Source: Streptomyces sp. ICBB 8177 (GTDB lineage: Bacteria > Actinomycetota > Actinomycetes > Streptomycetales > Streptomycetaceae). From it: 64,000 nt of DNA. Shown piece by piece: positions 1 to 8,413 of the stretch. The stretch lies in contig NZ_NSKH01000023.1 of the NCBI RefSeq assembly GCF_003144095.1, forward strand, positions 649,694-713,693, in the 5' to 3' direction. A program made the translations under genes and the position numbers. The notes below the pieces were generated by a model. The model saw nothing but the letters and a program-made list of their open reading frames with translations. It did no database searches and was not told the origin of the DNA. The stretch's first letter is position 1; each line of letters begins with the position of its first letter.

Positions 1-462
1 CGTCGGCACCGGTGCGGGGGCGGTGCGGGCGGGCACGGCGACGGGCGTCGGCGCGGTCACCGGCTCGCGGAGGGTGAACCACACGACCTTGCCGTCACCG
101 TTCTCACCGGGCCGGGTGCCCCAGCCGTCGCTGAGCGCGGCGAGCATCGCCAGCCCGCGGCCACAGGTGTCCATCGCGTCGGTGCGCAGCCCGATCCGCG
201 GCGGGCGCGGGTCGTGGTCGGAGACCGAGACGGTCAGGCGCCCTTCCCCGTAGGACAGTTCGACCGTGCAGTGCTTGTCCGGCTGGGCGTGGCGGTGGAC
301 GTTGGCCAGCAGTTCGGTGATGCCCAGCAGCGCGGTGTCGATGATCGGGTCGAGCTGCCAGTAGCGAAGCTGCGCAGAGACGATTCTGCGGACCTGCCCG
401 ATCCGGTGCGGCAAGGCCTCGAGTTGCAAGGCGCACTGTCGGGTTCGCTGGGTGGTGATCAC
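1..462 (-). CDS. Anti-sigma-type ATP-binding regulator (HATPase_c), 3' end cut by window edge
   Basis: GHKL-fold ATP-binding protein of the RsbW-like anti-sigma regulatory family, cytoplasmic, expected to bind and inhibit a sigma factor or an anti-anti-sigma partner. Read on the minus strand from a GTG at 462, it gives 154 codons with no stop before the window edge. Visible motifs are the N-box (ITELLANVHRHA, about residue 50), the G1 box (VSVSDHDPRPP) and the G2-like GRGLAMLAAL segment followed by WGTRPG and KVVWFTL. A GGAGGG sequence nine bases upstream supports the GTG start. After the ATPase fold the tail turns rich in Thr, Pro, Val and Ala, so only a low-complexity C-terminus is probably missing. 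The family call is firm. The partner cannot be told from sequence. Confidence 0.85.
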   Translation of the reverse strand, partial: MITTQRTRQCALQLEALPHRIGQVRRIVSAQLRYWQLDPIIDTALLGITELLANVHRHAQPDKHCTVELSYGEGRLTVSVSDHDPRPPRIGLRTDAMDTCGRGLAMLAALSDGWGTRPGENGDGKVVWFTLREPVTAPTPVAVPARTAPAPVPT

Positions 463-671
463 GGCTGCGACTCCCTCCGCGGTGGGGCCGACCTGTTCCG
501 GGACCGTGCCCCGTACCGCTCGATTGGGAAAGCCTGTGCGGTAGACACTGAGAGTGACAGGATCTGTACTCCGTGTGTGTGACCAGGTTGGCCCCGGTGA
601 CCGCATTCCGCAACTCCCGGCACGCCAGTCCCTTCGGTTTCGGCTCCGTACGGGTGGGCGACCGGCGGGAT
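463..671. other. Intergenic region upstream of the ATPase gene
   Basis: About 210 bases lie between two minus-strand genes, lower in GC around 530-590. This must hold the promoter of the truncated ATPase gene and the 3' end of the gene to the right. I found no convincing promoter hexamers, hairpin or ORF here. Overlapping ORFs have no family features. Confidence 0.4.
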
Positions 672-1115
672 TCAGCCTCGTCCGCCTCCCGGCGCCCGCC
701 GCGTCGCACGCTCCCGCGCACTGGCGAGGACGCCCAGCAGACGTGCCTCGGCGTCGGCCGCCACGTCCCCCTCCGCGTCCCTTCGCGCGTCAGCGTCCGC
801 CCGCGCCGCAGGTTCCGCTCCGAGCCAGAACGCCTCCGCCGCCTGCGCGTTCACCCCCCCGTCCCACCCCGCGTCCCCGTCGAGGCGCAGTGCGTAGCGG
901 CGGCCTGCGAGCGCCACTCTGGCCCGGCCGCGCGGGCCGTACCACCGCGGGGCGCTCGCCTGGACGTCGGTCAGCGGGGCGCTGTCGATCTCGCGGCCCC
1001 GGCTGGTCAGCAACGCCAGCCTGCCGTCCCGCACCACGACCGCGCCCGCCCGGGTCAGGGAACGCGGCCCTCTGCTGATCCGCACCCCGCTCGCGCTGAA
1101 CTCCGGCTGCGTCAC
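672..1115 (-). CDS. Conserved hypothetical protein
   Basis: A 147-residue soluble protein that I do not recognise. The N-terminal half alternates short hydrophobic strands with charged turns (VRISRGPRSLTRAGAVVVRDGRLALLTSRG), which looks like a small beta-rich domain. The C-terminal 45 residues are Ala, Glu, Asp and Arg rich and probably helical. The GTG start at 1115 is preferred over the upstream in-frame extension because it is preceded by GAGGGGG at good spacing and because the extension is low-complexity Arg/Pro sequence. No membrane segment or signal peptide is visible. It lies divergent to cds1, with about 175 bases between the two starts. Confidence 0.6.
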   Translation of the reverse strand: MTQPEFSASGVRISRGPRSLTRAGAVVVRDGRLALLTSRGREIDSAPLTDVQASAPRWYGPRGRARVALAGRRYALRLDGDAGWDGGVNAQAAEAFWLGAEPAARADADARRDAEGDVAADAEARLLGVLASARERATRRAPGGGRG

Positions 1116-1291
1116 GGCACACCCCCTCAGGCGGTTCGCGTCCTGCGGCAGTCTGCCCCCGTCGGCGGGAGCGCACCAGGGCGCACGCCGGATCGCGACG
1201 CGCCCATTGACCAGGGGCTGCCTATGATCGTGCCAACCCCGGCGATCCGGCCGGGCCTGACCTGCCGGGGGACGATCGGGAGGCGGAACGC

Positions 1292-2443
1292 ATGGACACC
1301 GTCGAACAGGCCGGTGCGAACGGCCGGACGGACCCCGGGGCACCGCTGCCCACCCTGGACGTCGACCGGTCCGACCCGGGCCACCGGACCTGGCTGAAGG
1401 AGGCCGTCCGCCGGGTGCAGGCGGACGCCAACCGCAGCGCCGACACCCATCTGCTGCGCTTTCCGCTGCCCGAGCACTGGGGCATCGACCTGTACCTGAA
1501 GGACGAATCGACCCATCCGACCGGCTCCCTGAAGCACCGGTTGGCCCGCTCGCTGTTCCTGTACGGGCTGTGCAACGGGTGGATCAGGCCGGGCAAGCCG
1601 GTGATCGAGGCGTCCAGCGGCTCCACCGCCGTCTCCGAGGCGTACTTCGCGCACCTGATCGGAGTCCCCTTCATCGCGGTGATGCCCCGCACGACCAGCC
1701 GGGAGAAACAGCGGCTCATCGAGTTCCAGGGCGGACGCTGCCACCTGGTGGACGACGCGCGGACCATCTACGAGGTCTCCGCCCGGCTCGCGCGGGAGAC
1801 CGGCGGCCACTACATGGACCAGTTCACCTACGCCGAACGGGCGACGGACTGGCGGGGCAACAACAACATCGCCGAGTCGATCTACCAGCAGCTGCGCAGG
1901 GAACGCCATCCGGAACCGGCGTGGATCGTCGCCACCGCGGGCACCGGGGGCACCTCGGCCACCATCGGCCGCTACGTCCACTACCAGCAGTACGACACCC
2001 GCATCTGCGTCGCCGACCCGGAGAACTCGTGCTTCTTCGACGGCTGGGTCAGCGGTGACGCCGACGTCGACTGCGAGCGCGGCTCACGCATCGAGGGCAT
2101 CGGGCGGCCCCGGATGGAGCCGAGCTTCGTACCGGGTGCCATCGACCGCATGATGAAGGTGCCCGACGCGGCCTCGGTCGCGGCGGTGCGCGCGCTGGAG
2201 CACGCGATCGGGCGCAAGGCGGGCGGCTCGACCGGCACCGGGCTGTGGGCCGCGCTGCGGGTCGTCGCCGAGATGCTGGCGCAGTCGCGGACGGGCAGCG
2301 TGGTGACGTTGCTGTGCGATCCGGGCGACCGCTACCTGGACAAGTACTACTCCGACGAGTGGCTGGCCGCCGAGGGGCTGGACATCACGCCGTACGCGGC
2401 CACCATCGACACCTTCCTGGCCACCGGGAGCTGGCCGGCCTGA
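1292..2443 (+). CDS. cds1: PLP-dependent L-cysteine desulfhydrase, Cds1 type
   Basis: A 383-residue fold-type II PLP enzyme of the cysteine synthase superfamily, matching the actinobacterial Cds1 branch, which degrades L-cysteine to pyruvate, ammonia and hydrogen sulfide. The Schiff-base lysine is Lys81 in the motif PTGSLKHR. A substrate-binding loop [11 protein letters not shown] and a phosphate-binding Gly-rich loop [13 protein letters not shown] follow. The C-terminal motif [17 protein letters not shown] is typical of the family. The ATG start has GGGAGG nine bases upstream, and a TATGAT hexamer at about 1224 may be its -10. The length is normal. A cystathionine beta-synthase-like role is the main alternative, but no regulatory CBS domain is present. 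Confidence 0.88.
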   Translation: MDTVEQAGANGRTDPGAPLPTLDVDRSDPGHRTWLKEAVRRVQADANRSADTHLLRFPLPEHWGIDLYLKDESTHPTGSLKHRLARSLFLYGLCNGWIRPGKPVIEASSGSTAVSEAYFAHLIGVPFIAVMPRTTSREKQRLIEFQGGRCHLVDDARTIYEVSARLARETGGHYMDQFTYAERATDWRGNNNIAESIYQQLRRERHPEPAWIVATAGTGGTSATIGRYVHYQQYDTRICVADPENSCFFDGWVSGDADVDCERGSRIEGIGRPRMEPSFVPGAIDRMMKVPDAASVAAVRALEHAIGRKAGGSTGTGLWAALRVVAEMLAQSRTGSVVTLLCDPGDRYLDKYYSDEWLAAEGLDITPYAATIDTFLATGSWPA

Positions 2444-2449
2444 CGCCGG

Positions 2450-2478
2450 GGCACCCGCCGGCGGGCACCCGCCGGCGG
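2450..2478. terminator. Bidirectional hairpin made of a 14-bp tandem repeat
   Basis: Two adjacent copies of GGCACCCGCCGGCG (2450-2463 and 2464-2477) create a perfect 10-bp stem, 2455-2464 pairing with 2469-2478 around a GCAC loop. It sits between the convergent stops of cds1 (2443) and the SRPBCC gene (2480) and probably terminates both transcripts. Confidence 0.6.
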
Positions 2479-2479
2479 A

Positions 2480-2959
2480 TCAGGCCGTGACCCGTCCGGT
2501 CAGGCGCGCGTCGAGGGCCCGGGCCGCCTGGTGGAAGGAACGGCCCATCGCGGCGCGGCCGGCGTGCAGCAGCACCCGCACCGGGGCCGCGCCGTCCGCC
2601 GCGAAGGTCCACCGCAACCGGGTGCCGCCCGAGGGCAGCGCCGTCAGCAGCCACTCCTCGGCCATCGCCGTCAGACCGGGCACGTTGACGGTGTCCACGC
2701 GGTACGCGTACCGCTCGTCGGGATCGCAGGCGAGCACCGTCTCGGTGAAGCGGACCCCGCCCACCAGCGCGATCCGGCGCCCCGCGTCGACCGGACGGGC
2801 GGAGGCCACCGCGCCGAACCAGTCGGGCCAGCCCGCGGTGTCCTTCGCCAACGCGTGGAAGACGTCCGCCGCGGGCGCGGCCAGACCGGCCGCGTAGTGG
2901 TGGCGGACCGGGGCCGAGGCGATGAAGTCGAGCTCGACGGGCCGCAGGCGTCGCACCAT
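2480..2959 (-). CDS. SRPBCC / START-like family protein
   Basis: A 159-residue protein with the polyketide-cyclase/dehydrase-type SRPBCC pattern: an opening strand (HHYAAGLAAPAADVFHAL), the helix containing AGWPDWFGAV, paired strands ending in FTETVLACDPDERYAYRV, and a long C-terminal helix beginning VRVLLHAGRAAMGRSF. The fold forms a hydrophobic pocket for a lipid or other small ligand; the ligand is unknown. An in-frame TTG lies nine bases further upstream, but the ATG at 2959 is preferred because GGAGG stands nine bases before it. An inverted repeat at 3009-3032 lies in its promoter region. Confidence 0.75.
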   Translation of the reverse strand: MVRRLRPVELDFIASAPVRHHYAAGLAAPAADVFHALAKDTAGWPDWFGAVASARPVDAGRRIALVGGVRFTETVLACDPDERYAYRVDTVNVPGLTAMAEEWLLTALPSGGTRLRWTFAADGAAPVRVLLHAGRAAMGRSFHQAARALDARLTGRVTA

Positions 2960-3008
2960 CGACAACAACCTCCAGGGCGGAAAGACGGCGGTGACCCGCC
3001 GTACGATA

Positions 3009-3032
3009 CCTGACGTACTGTCACCTGTCAGG
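3009..3032. promoter_or_regulatory. Inverted repeat in the SRPBCC promoter region
   Basis: CCTGAC and GTCAGG face each other across 12 bases, with an internal TGAC-N5-GTCA type element. The repeat sits 50-75 bases upstream of the SRPBCC start and just past the DeoR gene stop. It looks like a TetR- or MarR-type operator, but no such regulator is encoded next to it, so the role is inferred only. Confidence 0.35.
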
Positions 3033-3049
3033 GGCGCCGCGTGACCGGA

Positions 3050-3898
3050 TCAGGCCCGCGACGCGGACCGGGGGTCGTCCGCCACGACCAGGTCCGTCAG
3101 GTGCTCGGCGATCTCCGCGCGCAGCCCCTGGGGTATGCCCGAATCGGTCACCCAGGTGGAGACCTCCTCCAGCGAGGCGAACGAACTCAGGCCCACCGTG
3201 CCCCACTTGGTGTGGTCCGCGATCACCACGACCCGCCGCGCCGAGCGCACGAACTGCCGGTTGGTCTCCGCCTCCGCCAGGTTCGGCGTGGACAGCCCCG
3301 CCTCCACCGACATGCCGTGCACGCCGAGGAAGAGCAGGTCGAAGTGGAGCGAGCGGATCGCCCGGTCCGCCACCGGCCCCACCAGCGAGTCGGAGGGCGT
3401 GCGCACCCCGCCGGTCAGCACCACCGTCGCGGCGCCCGGCCGGCCGGTGGACTGCGCGCTCGCCCCGGCCCGCCGCTGACCGGAGTGGAAGACGTCCGCC
3501 ACCCGCACCGAGTTGGTCACCACGGTCAGGTCGGGCACGTCCAGAAGATGGTGGGCGAGGGCGTAGGTCGTGGTGCCGCCGGACAGCGCGATGGCGCTGC
3601 CGGGGGCCACCATCGCGGCGGCCGTGCGCGCGATGGCCTCCTTGGCGCCCTGTTCCAGGCCCGACTTCGCCTCGAACCCCGGCTCGTGGGTGCTGGCCTC
3701 GGCGACCGGGACCGCGCCGCCGTGCACCTTCTCCACCACGCCCTGGTGGGCGAGGGCGTCCAGGTCGCGGCGGACGGTCATGTCGGAGACGTTGAGCTTG
3801 CGGGTCAGTTCGTTGACCCGGACGCCGCCGCGTCGCCTGACCTCGTCGAGGATCAGGGCGCGCCGCTGCTCGGCCAGGAGGTTCTGGTTGTCGCCCAC
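3050..3898 (-). CDS. DeoR/GlpR-family transcriptional regulator
   Basis: A 282-residue DNA-binding repressor. The N-terminal DeoR helix-turn-helix is clear: LAEQRRALILDEVRRRGGV, then VNELTRKLNVSDMTVRRDLD, followed by the family hinge GVVEKVHGGAV. The C-terminal effector domain (about 90-255) has the sugar-phosphate isomerase-like signature ALSGGTTTYALAHHL and the strands VVTNSVRVADV and VVVIADHTKWG. Regulators of this family usually sense sugar phosphates. The GTG at 3898 is chosen because the family starts close to the QNLLAEQRR segment and because AGGAAGGA precedes it; a 52-codon in-frame extension upstream is repeat-rich non-family sequence. No sugar gene is adjacent, so the target may be distant. 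Confidence 0.87.
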   Translation of the reverse strand: MGDNQNLLAEQRRALILDEVRRRGGVRVNELTRKLNVSDMTVRRDLDALAHQGVVEKVHGGAVPVAEASTHEPGFEAKSGLEQGAKEAIARTAAAMVAPGSAIALSGGTTTYALAHHLLDVPDLTVVTNSVRVADVFHSGQRRAGASAQSTGRPGAATVVLTGGVRTPSDSLVGPVADRAIRSLHFDLLFLGVHGMSVEAGLSTPNLAEAETNRQFVRSARRVVVIADHTKWGTVGLSSFASLEEVSTWVTDSGIPQGLRAEIAEHLTDLVVADDPRSASRA

Positions 3899-3938
3899 CC
3901 GTGCCCCGTCCTTCCTCACGACCCCACGACTGCCCGCA

Positions 3939-3979
3939 CCGGTGACGCCCCGGTGTCCGTACCCGGTGACACCCCGGTG
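3939..3979. repeat. Direct repeat upstream of the DeoR gene, possible operator
   Basis: CCGGTGACGCCCCGGTG (3939-3955) is repeated with one mismatch as CCGGTGACACCCCGGTG (3963-3979), a 24-base period of about two helical turns. The first copy begins inside the palindrome CACCGGTG (3937-3944). The pair starts 41 bases upstream of the DeoR start codon, so autoregulation is plausible. Confidence 0.45.
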
Positions 3980-4078
3980 GTTCCGGACATCTTCCCACGC
4001 GGGAGGCGGTTCGCACGGTGCCGGGCGCACACCGGTGGGATTCCCGTACGGCACCGGTACGCGCCCGGCACGCGGGAT

Positions 4079-6541
4079 TCAGGACAGTTCCGGCAGATCC
4101 CCCGGGTAGAGCAACTGGAGGTCCTCGTGGGTCGGCGCGGCCAGCTGGGCGACCCGGCCCGCGTGCCGCTCCACCATCGCCTCGAAGGTCAGCCGCGCGG
4201 TGCGGCCGTTGCCGAACGAGGGGCCCTTGGGCAGCGCGGTGAAGTACGTCAGCAGCGCCTCGCCCGCGCCCTCGCCGAGCCGGTACTCGTGCTCAACGGC
4301 CTGCGCCTCGACGATCCGCAGCAACTCCCGCGGGCTGTAGTCGCCGAAGGTGATGGTGCGTGAGAAACGTGACGCCACCCCGGGGTTGGAGGCCAGGAAC
4401 CGCTCCATCTCCGCGGTGTACCCGGCGACGATCACCACCACCGCGTCGCGCTGGTCCTCCATCAGCTTCACCAGGGTGTCGATCGCCTCCCGGCCGAAGT
4501 CGCGGCCGGAGTCCTCGGGCGCCAGCGCGTAGGCCTCGTCGATGAACAGCACGCCGCCACGGGCCCGTTCGAACGCCTCCTGCGTCCTGATCGCGGTCGA
4601 GCCGATGTGCTCGCCGACCAGGTCGACCCGGGAGACCTCGACCAGATGGCCGGTCCCCAGCACCCCGAGCGCCGCGAGGATCTCCCCGTACAGCCGGGCC
4701 ACCGTGGTCTTGCCGGTGCCCGGGGAGCCGGTGAAGACCAAGTGGCGGCGGAGCGAGGGCGCCTTCAGGCCCGCCTCCTGACGGCGCCTGCCGACCGCAA
4801 TCAGGTCGATCAGCGCGCGCACCTCCCGCTTGACGCTCTCCAGCCCCACCAGGGCGTCCAGTTCGCCCAGCACCGTGTCCGCGTCGCGACCGGCGACGGG
4901 CGCGGGGGCGGCGGGGGGCTCCTCGCCCCGGCGCGGTCCCGGGACACCGCCGAGCAGGCCGTACGACTGGACGGCGGGCGCCGTGGCCGTGGCGGTCGCG
5001 GTCGCCGGGTGGGGCGGCAGCCCGGCGGCGGAACCGGACGCGGTGGCGGGCGGGAGCGCGCCGGAGGCGCGGTGCTCGGCGCTCTCGTCGCTGGTGCACT
5101 CCTCGACCAGCGGCCCCGGCTCGGCGAACTCGTAACCGCCGCGCCCGCAGCGCTCGGTGCGGCAGCGGGTCAGCGTGGTGCGGCAGCCGTCGATGACGTG
5201 GAAGCCGTAGCCGCGGCTGCCGGTGACCCGGCAGGCGGTGAACGTGCCGCGGGCGCCCGCCGAGACGTAGAAGCCCGACTCGCCCGCGTTCTCCACCACG
5301 CAGCGCTCTATGGCCGGATCGGCGCCCTTGGTGACGATGACGCCGGTGGCCGTCGAGTCGATGGTGCACGACGCCAGCGTGCCGCCGCTGCCGTGGTCGC
5401 GGAACCAGGCGCCGGTCGCCGCCTCCCTGATCCGGCAGTCGTCCAGCTCCACGGTGGCGCCGTCGCTGACCGAGACAGCGGTGTTGCGCACCTGGGATAT
5501 GTCGCTGTCGAGCACGTCGGCGCGCGAACCCCGGTCCAGCACGAACAGCGCGTCGGGCACGTCGTGCACCCGGCAGGAGTCCAGCACGGCGGCGGCGCCG
5601 TCGCTGATCCACACCGCCGGGTAGTCGCCCGTGCTCTCGTGGATCTCGCACTGGTTGGCGTCGGCACGGGTGCCCGGGTCCCACACCGACAGGCCGTTGC
5701 GGCCGAAGCGGCGCACCGTCGAGCGGGTCAGCGTGAGCACGGAGCGGGACCGCAGGTCGATCGCGTTCTCCGGCACGTCGTGGATGTCGCAGTCGGCCAG
5801 CGACAGGACCGCGTCGGTGTCCAGCGTGACGCCGTCGCCGGTGGTGCGGTGCACCCGGCAGTCGGTGAGCTGGCCCGCCGCACGCGACGCCACCCGCACC
5901 CCGGTGCCGTTGATCTCGTAGACCTCGCAGCCGATCGCCTCGGCCGCGGTGCCCTCGCCGGTCAGCTCCAGGCCCGCGCGGCCCGCGTGGTGGATGCGAC
6001 AGCGCTCCAGACGCGGCGCCGCGCCCCCGCGGGCGGCGAACCCCGACTGGCCCGCCGAGACCACCTCGCACTCCTCGAACAGCCCGCCGGAGCCGTCCAG
6101 CACGCTCACCCCGAGGCCCGCCGGATTGTCCACCGTGCAGCGGCGCACCGTGGGCCGGGCGCCGTCGCGCACCTCTATGCCGACCGCGGAACGGGTCACC
6201 ACCCGCAGGTCGGTCAGCTCCGGCGCGCACCCCTCGACCAGCAGAGCGGGGACGGAGGTGTCCTGGCCCTCGACGCGCAGGTCCTGCACGACGGCGTCGG
6301 CGCGCACGGTCAGCGCGACCCCGCCGGGCGGCGCGATGCGCACCGAGCCGGGGCCCTCCGCGCCGCGCAGCGTGACGGCGCGCTCCACCACGAGGTTCTC
6401 CCGGTACGTGCCGGGGACGATCGCGACCACGTCGCCGTCGCCCGCCGCCTCCAGGGCCGCGGCGAGGGATTCGTACTCGCCGGTGCGGCGCCGCCACCGC
6501 GAAGAGCCGGTGTGCGTCACCTGAGCCACGCCCTGTGCCAT
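4079..6541 (-). CDS. Right-handed beta-helix protein fused to a CbxX/EccA-type AAA ATPase
   Basis: An 820-residue two-part protein. Residues about 20-480 are a right-handed parallel beta-helix of many short coils in pectate-lyase style (repeating patterns such as LERCRIHHAGRAGLELTGEG and LDSCRVHDVPDALFVLD). A Pro/Ala-rich linker (about 490-560) leads to a C-terminal AAA module of the CbxX/CfxQ class. That module has Walker A GSPGTGKTT near residue 605, Walker B VLFIDEAYAL near 665, and the arginine-finger region SRFSRTITF. This AAA class acts in Rubisco activation and in type VII secretion (EccA), but neither a Rubisco nor a type VII locus is present. No signal peptide is seen, so it is probably cytoplasmic. 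Its partner is unknown. Confidence 0.82.
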   Translation of the reverse strand: MAQGVAQVTHTGSSRWRRRTGEYESLAAALEAAGDGDVVAIVPGTYRENLVVERAVTLRGAEGPGSVRIAPPGGVALTVRADAVVQDLRVEGQDTSVPALLVEGCAPELTDLRVVTRSAVGIEVRDGARPTVRRCTVDNPAGLGVSVLDGSGGLFEECEVVSAGQSGFAARGGAAPRLERCRIHHAGRAGLELTGEGTAAEAIGCEVYEINGTGVRVASRAAGQLTDCRVHRTTGDGVTLDTDAVLSLADCDIHDVPENAIDLRSRSVLTLTRSTVRRFGRNGLSVWDPGTRADANQCEIHESTGDYPAVWISDGAAAVLDSCRVHDVPDALFVLDRGSRADVLDSDISQVRNTAVSVSDGATVELDDCRIREAATGAWFRDHGSGGTLASCTIDSTATGVIVTKGADPAIERCVVENAGESGFYVSAGARGTFTACRVTGSRGYGFHVIDGCRTTLTRCRTERCGRGGYEFAEPGPLVEECTSDESAEHRASGALPPATASGSAAGLPPHPATATATATAPAVQSYGLLGGVPGPRRGEEPPAAPAPVAGRDADTVLGELDALVGLESVKREVRALIDLIAVGRRRQEAGLKAPSLRRHLVFTGSPGTGKTTVARLYGEILAALGVLGTGHLVEVSRVDLVGEHIGSTAIRTQEAFERARGGVLFIDEAYALAPEDSGRDFGREAIDTLVKLMEDQRDAVVVIVAGYTAEMERFLASNPGVASRFSRTITFGDYSPRELLRIVEAQAVEHEYRLGEGAGEALLTYFTALPKGPSFGNGRTARLTFEAMVERHAGRVAQLAAPTHEDLQLLYPGDLPELS

Positions 6542-6719
6542 GGTGCTGTTGCGCCCCCACCTCGTACCGCTGCGGACCGGGGGACCACGGTAGCGTGCGT
6601 GGCGGCCGGGGCCGCACCCGTGACCTCAGGAACCCGTACAGATGGGGGAGTTCGGGCGGCCGGGACCGGATCGCGCGGCCGACGGGGCCCACGAGGCCGC
6701 GGACCGTCCCGGCTCCTTC

Positions 6720-7322
6720 TCAGCCCTCGGCCCCCGCCCGGCCCCAGTCCTGGCTGACCCGCGCCCACTCGCGTTCCCACTCGGCCAGCCGGGCCCGCAT
6801 CATCCGCCAGCCGATCACCCGGCGCACCGCGAACGCCAGCGCCGTGACCGCCGCCGCGGCGGCCAGCCCTGCGGCCACCGCGTTGGTGACGGCCGTCATG
6901 GTGTCCATCGGGCGGTCGGCCAGACGGCCCGCGTCGTCGGCCCACAGGGTGATCGCCGCGCCGGGCGGACGGCCGCCGACCAGCCGTACGGTGGCGTCGT
7001 GCACCGAGCCGTCCGGCATGGTCCAGCGCACGACGGCGATCCGGGACACCGACTGGCCGGTCGCCGGATCGGTGTCGGCCGCGGGCGGCGTGCGGCGGGC
7101 ACTGCTCAGCACGGTGGCGCGCACCTCGTGCCGGTGGGCCTGCTCGACGGCGACCTGGTGGCGCAGTTGCGAGCCGACCGTGCCGCCCGCCGCGAGACCG
7201 GCGGCCGGCGCTCCCACCGCGACCACGGCCAAGGTGGCCAGTCCCGCCCACGCTTCGACGACGTCGCCCCGGCGCCGCAGCGGATTGGCCCGCCACCGCC
7301 ACAGTCCTGGTACCGCTCGCAT
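6720..7322 (-). CDS. Rv1733c-family membrane protein
   Basis: A 200-residue protein with two membrane helices. The first (about 28-48, LATLAVVAVGAPAAGLAAG) follows the basic N-terminus MRAVPGLWRWRANPLRRRGDVVEAW. The second (about 137-160) begins AVTNAVAAGLAAAAAVTALAF. Between them is an extracytoplasmic region with the VVRWTMPDGSVHDATVRL strand pattern typical of Rv1733c-like proteins. The C-terminal tail is charged and Trp-rich. The ATG at 7322 is preferred because the family starts there and GAAGGGG precedes it. Function is unknown in the family. Confidence 0.75.
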   Translation of the reverse strand: MRAVPGLWRWRANPLRRRGDVVEAWAGLATLAVVAVGAPAAGLAAGGTVGSQLRHQVAVEQAHRHEVRATVLSSARRTPPAADTDPATGQSVSRIAVVRWTMPDGSVHDATVRLVGGRPPGAAITLWADDAGRLADRPMDTMTAVTNAVAAGLAAAAAVTALAFAVRRVIGWRMMRARLAEWEREWARVSQDWGRAGAEG

Positions 7323-7485
7323 CGCACCACACCCCTTCACCCGGTCCAAGTACCGCGCACGGCACGAGGCATGCACGAGAGCGGGCCGGAATCGGACGGA
7401 ATCCGGCACGCGTCACCCCGACGTGGCACCGGACGCCGGCAGGGTCACTCGGTCAAGCAGTCCCTCGGTCGCTCGAGGGCCTCGG

Positions 7486-8325
7486 TCACTCAAGAACGGA
7501 GAACGTGTCACCCACGCGCAGTGTTCCGGTCGAGCACGGTATGAGTTTGACCCCGAACATCAGTCCGTCACCGATCCTGCGGTGCCTGGCGAGGGTGCGC
7601 AGCGGCTCCCTGCCGCGCGCCGCCGTCGCCTGGTCGGTGGTGGTGATCACGCAGCGGGCGCAGGGCTTCGCGACCCGGAAGACCACCTCCCCGATCCGCA
7701 CCACGCGCCAGCCGTCCTCCGCCCACGCCCCGGTCCCGTCGATGACGGCGTTCGGCCGGAACCGATCCATCGGCAGCGGTCCCTCCTGCACCCGGTCGCC
7801 CTCCGCGACAAGGGAGTTGAGGGCGCCGAGGGAGGCGGAGGCGGCCAGCAGCAGTGGATGGCTGTCGGCCAGGCTCACCGTCTCGCCGGGCAGCGAGTAC
7901 TCCGGCTCGATCGGACGGCGCCGGGCCGGGTCGTCCAGATAGGCCAACCGTGCCCGGACGCCCAGGAATGCGGAGAACCAGGCGCCCGCCTCGGCCCCGG
8001 CCGCGACCACGTCCACCGGATCACCGAAGATCCGCGCCGGCTCCGCGTCGCCGGCCGCCGGGGCGGCGACCGTCAGCTCCTCCATCCCCTCCGCGTCGAG
8101 CGTGATCCCGCCGTGCGCCGCGCCGCCCCCGGTCGCCGGGCGGGCGCGCGCCAACGCCAGCCGTGGCTGCTCGCGTTGGGTGATCGCCCGGCCGTCCTTG
8201 TCGACCACCAGCCATCTGCGGTCCCCGGCGAGCCCCCACGGCTCCACGGCCGCCTCGCCGGGCGCCGGTCCCTGGACCGACTTGACCGGATAGATGTGCA
8301 GTGCGCTCAGCCGCGCCGTCGTCAT
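7486..8325 (-). CDS. MOSC domain-containing protein
   Basis: A 279-residue protein with the MOSC N-terminal beta-barrel domain (LSALHIYPVKSVQG, then GLAGDRRWLVVDKDGRAITQRE) followed by the MOSC domain (about 140-275). The conserved cysteine is in the motif VAKPCARCVITTTDQ, followed by LRTLARHRR and a closing GTLRVGDTFSVL. MOSC proteins are related to molybdenum cofactor sulfurases and to mARC, and handle sulfur or reduce N-hydroxylated substrates. The substrate here is unknown. The ATG at 8325 starts MTTARLSALHIYPVKS, the usual N-terminus. Downstream of its stop, CTCGGTC occurs three times between 7449 and 7487. Confidence 0.88.
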   Translation of the reverse strand: MTTARLSALHIYPVKSVQGPAPGEAAVEPWGLAGDRRWLVVDKDGRAITQREQPRLALARARPATGGGAAHGGITLDAEGMEELTVAAPAAGDAEPARIFGDPVDVVAAGAEAGAWFSAFLGVRARLAYLDDPARRRPIEPEYSLPGETVSLADSHPLLLAASASLGALNSLVAEGDRVQEGPLPMDRFRPNAVIDGTGAWAEDGWRVVRIGEVVFRVAKPCARCVITTTDQATAARGREPLRTLARHRRIGDGLMFGVKLIPCSTGTLRVGDTFSVLE

Positions 8326-8413
8326 GCGGCCATGGTGCCAGCACAGCGCCGTTCAGCGGTCGTCACGCACGGTGAAACGTGCCGCTCACCGTGGTGTCCG
8401 CCCCGCGCTCGGC

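Noticed and set aside
3899..4054. 52-codon N-terminal extension of the DeoR regulator
   Set aside because: It encodes the direct repeats and non-family sequence. The GTG at 3898 has a ribosome site and a family-like N-terminus.
4607..6757. 716-codon plus-strand ORF opposite the beta-helix/AAA gene
   Set aside because: It is antisense to a well-supported gene and has Arg/Gly/Ala low-complexity composition.
7449..7487. CTCGGTC three times downstream of the Rv1733c and MOSC genes
   Set aside because: The copies are short and irregularly spaced (15 and 17 bases), with no clear operator symmetry.
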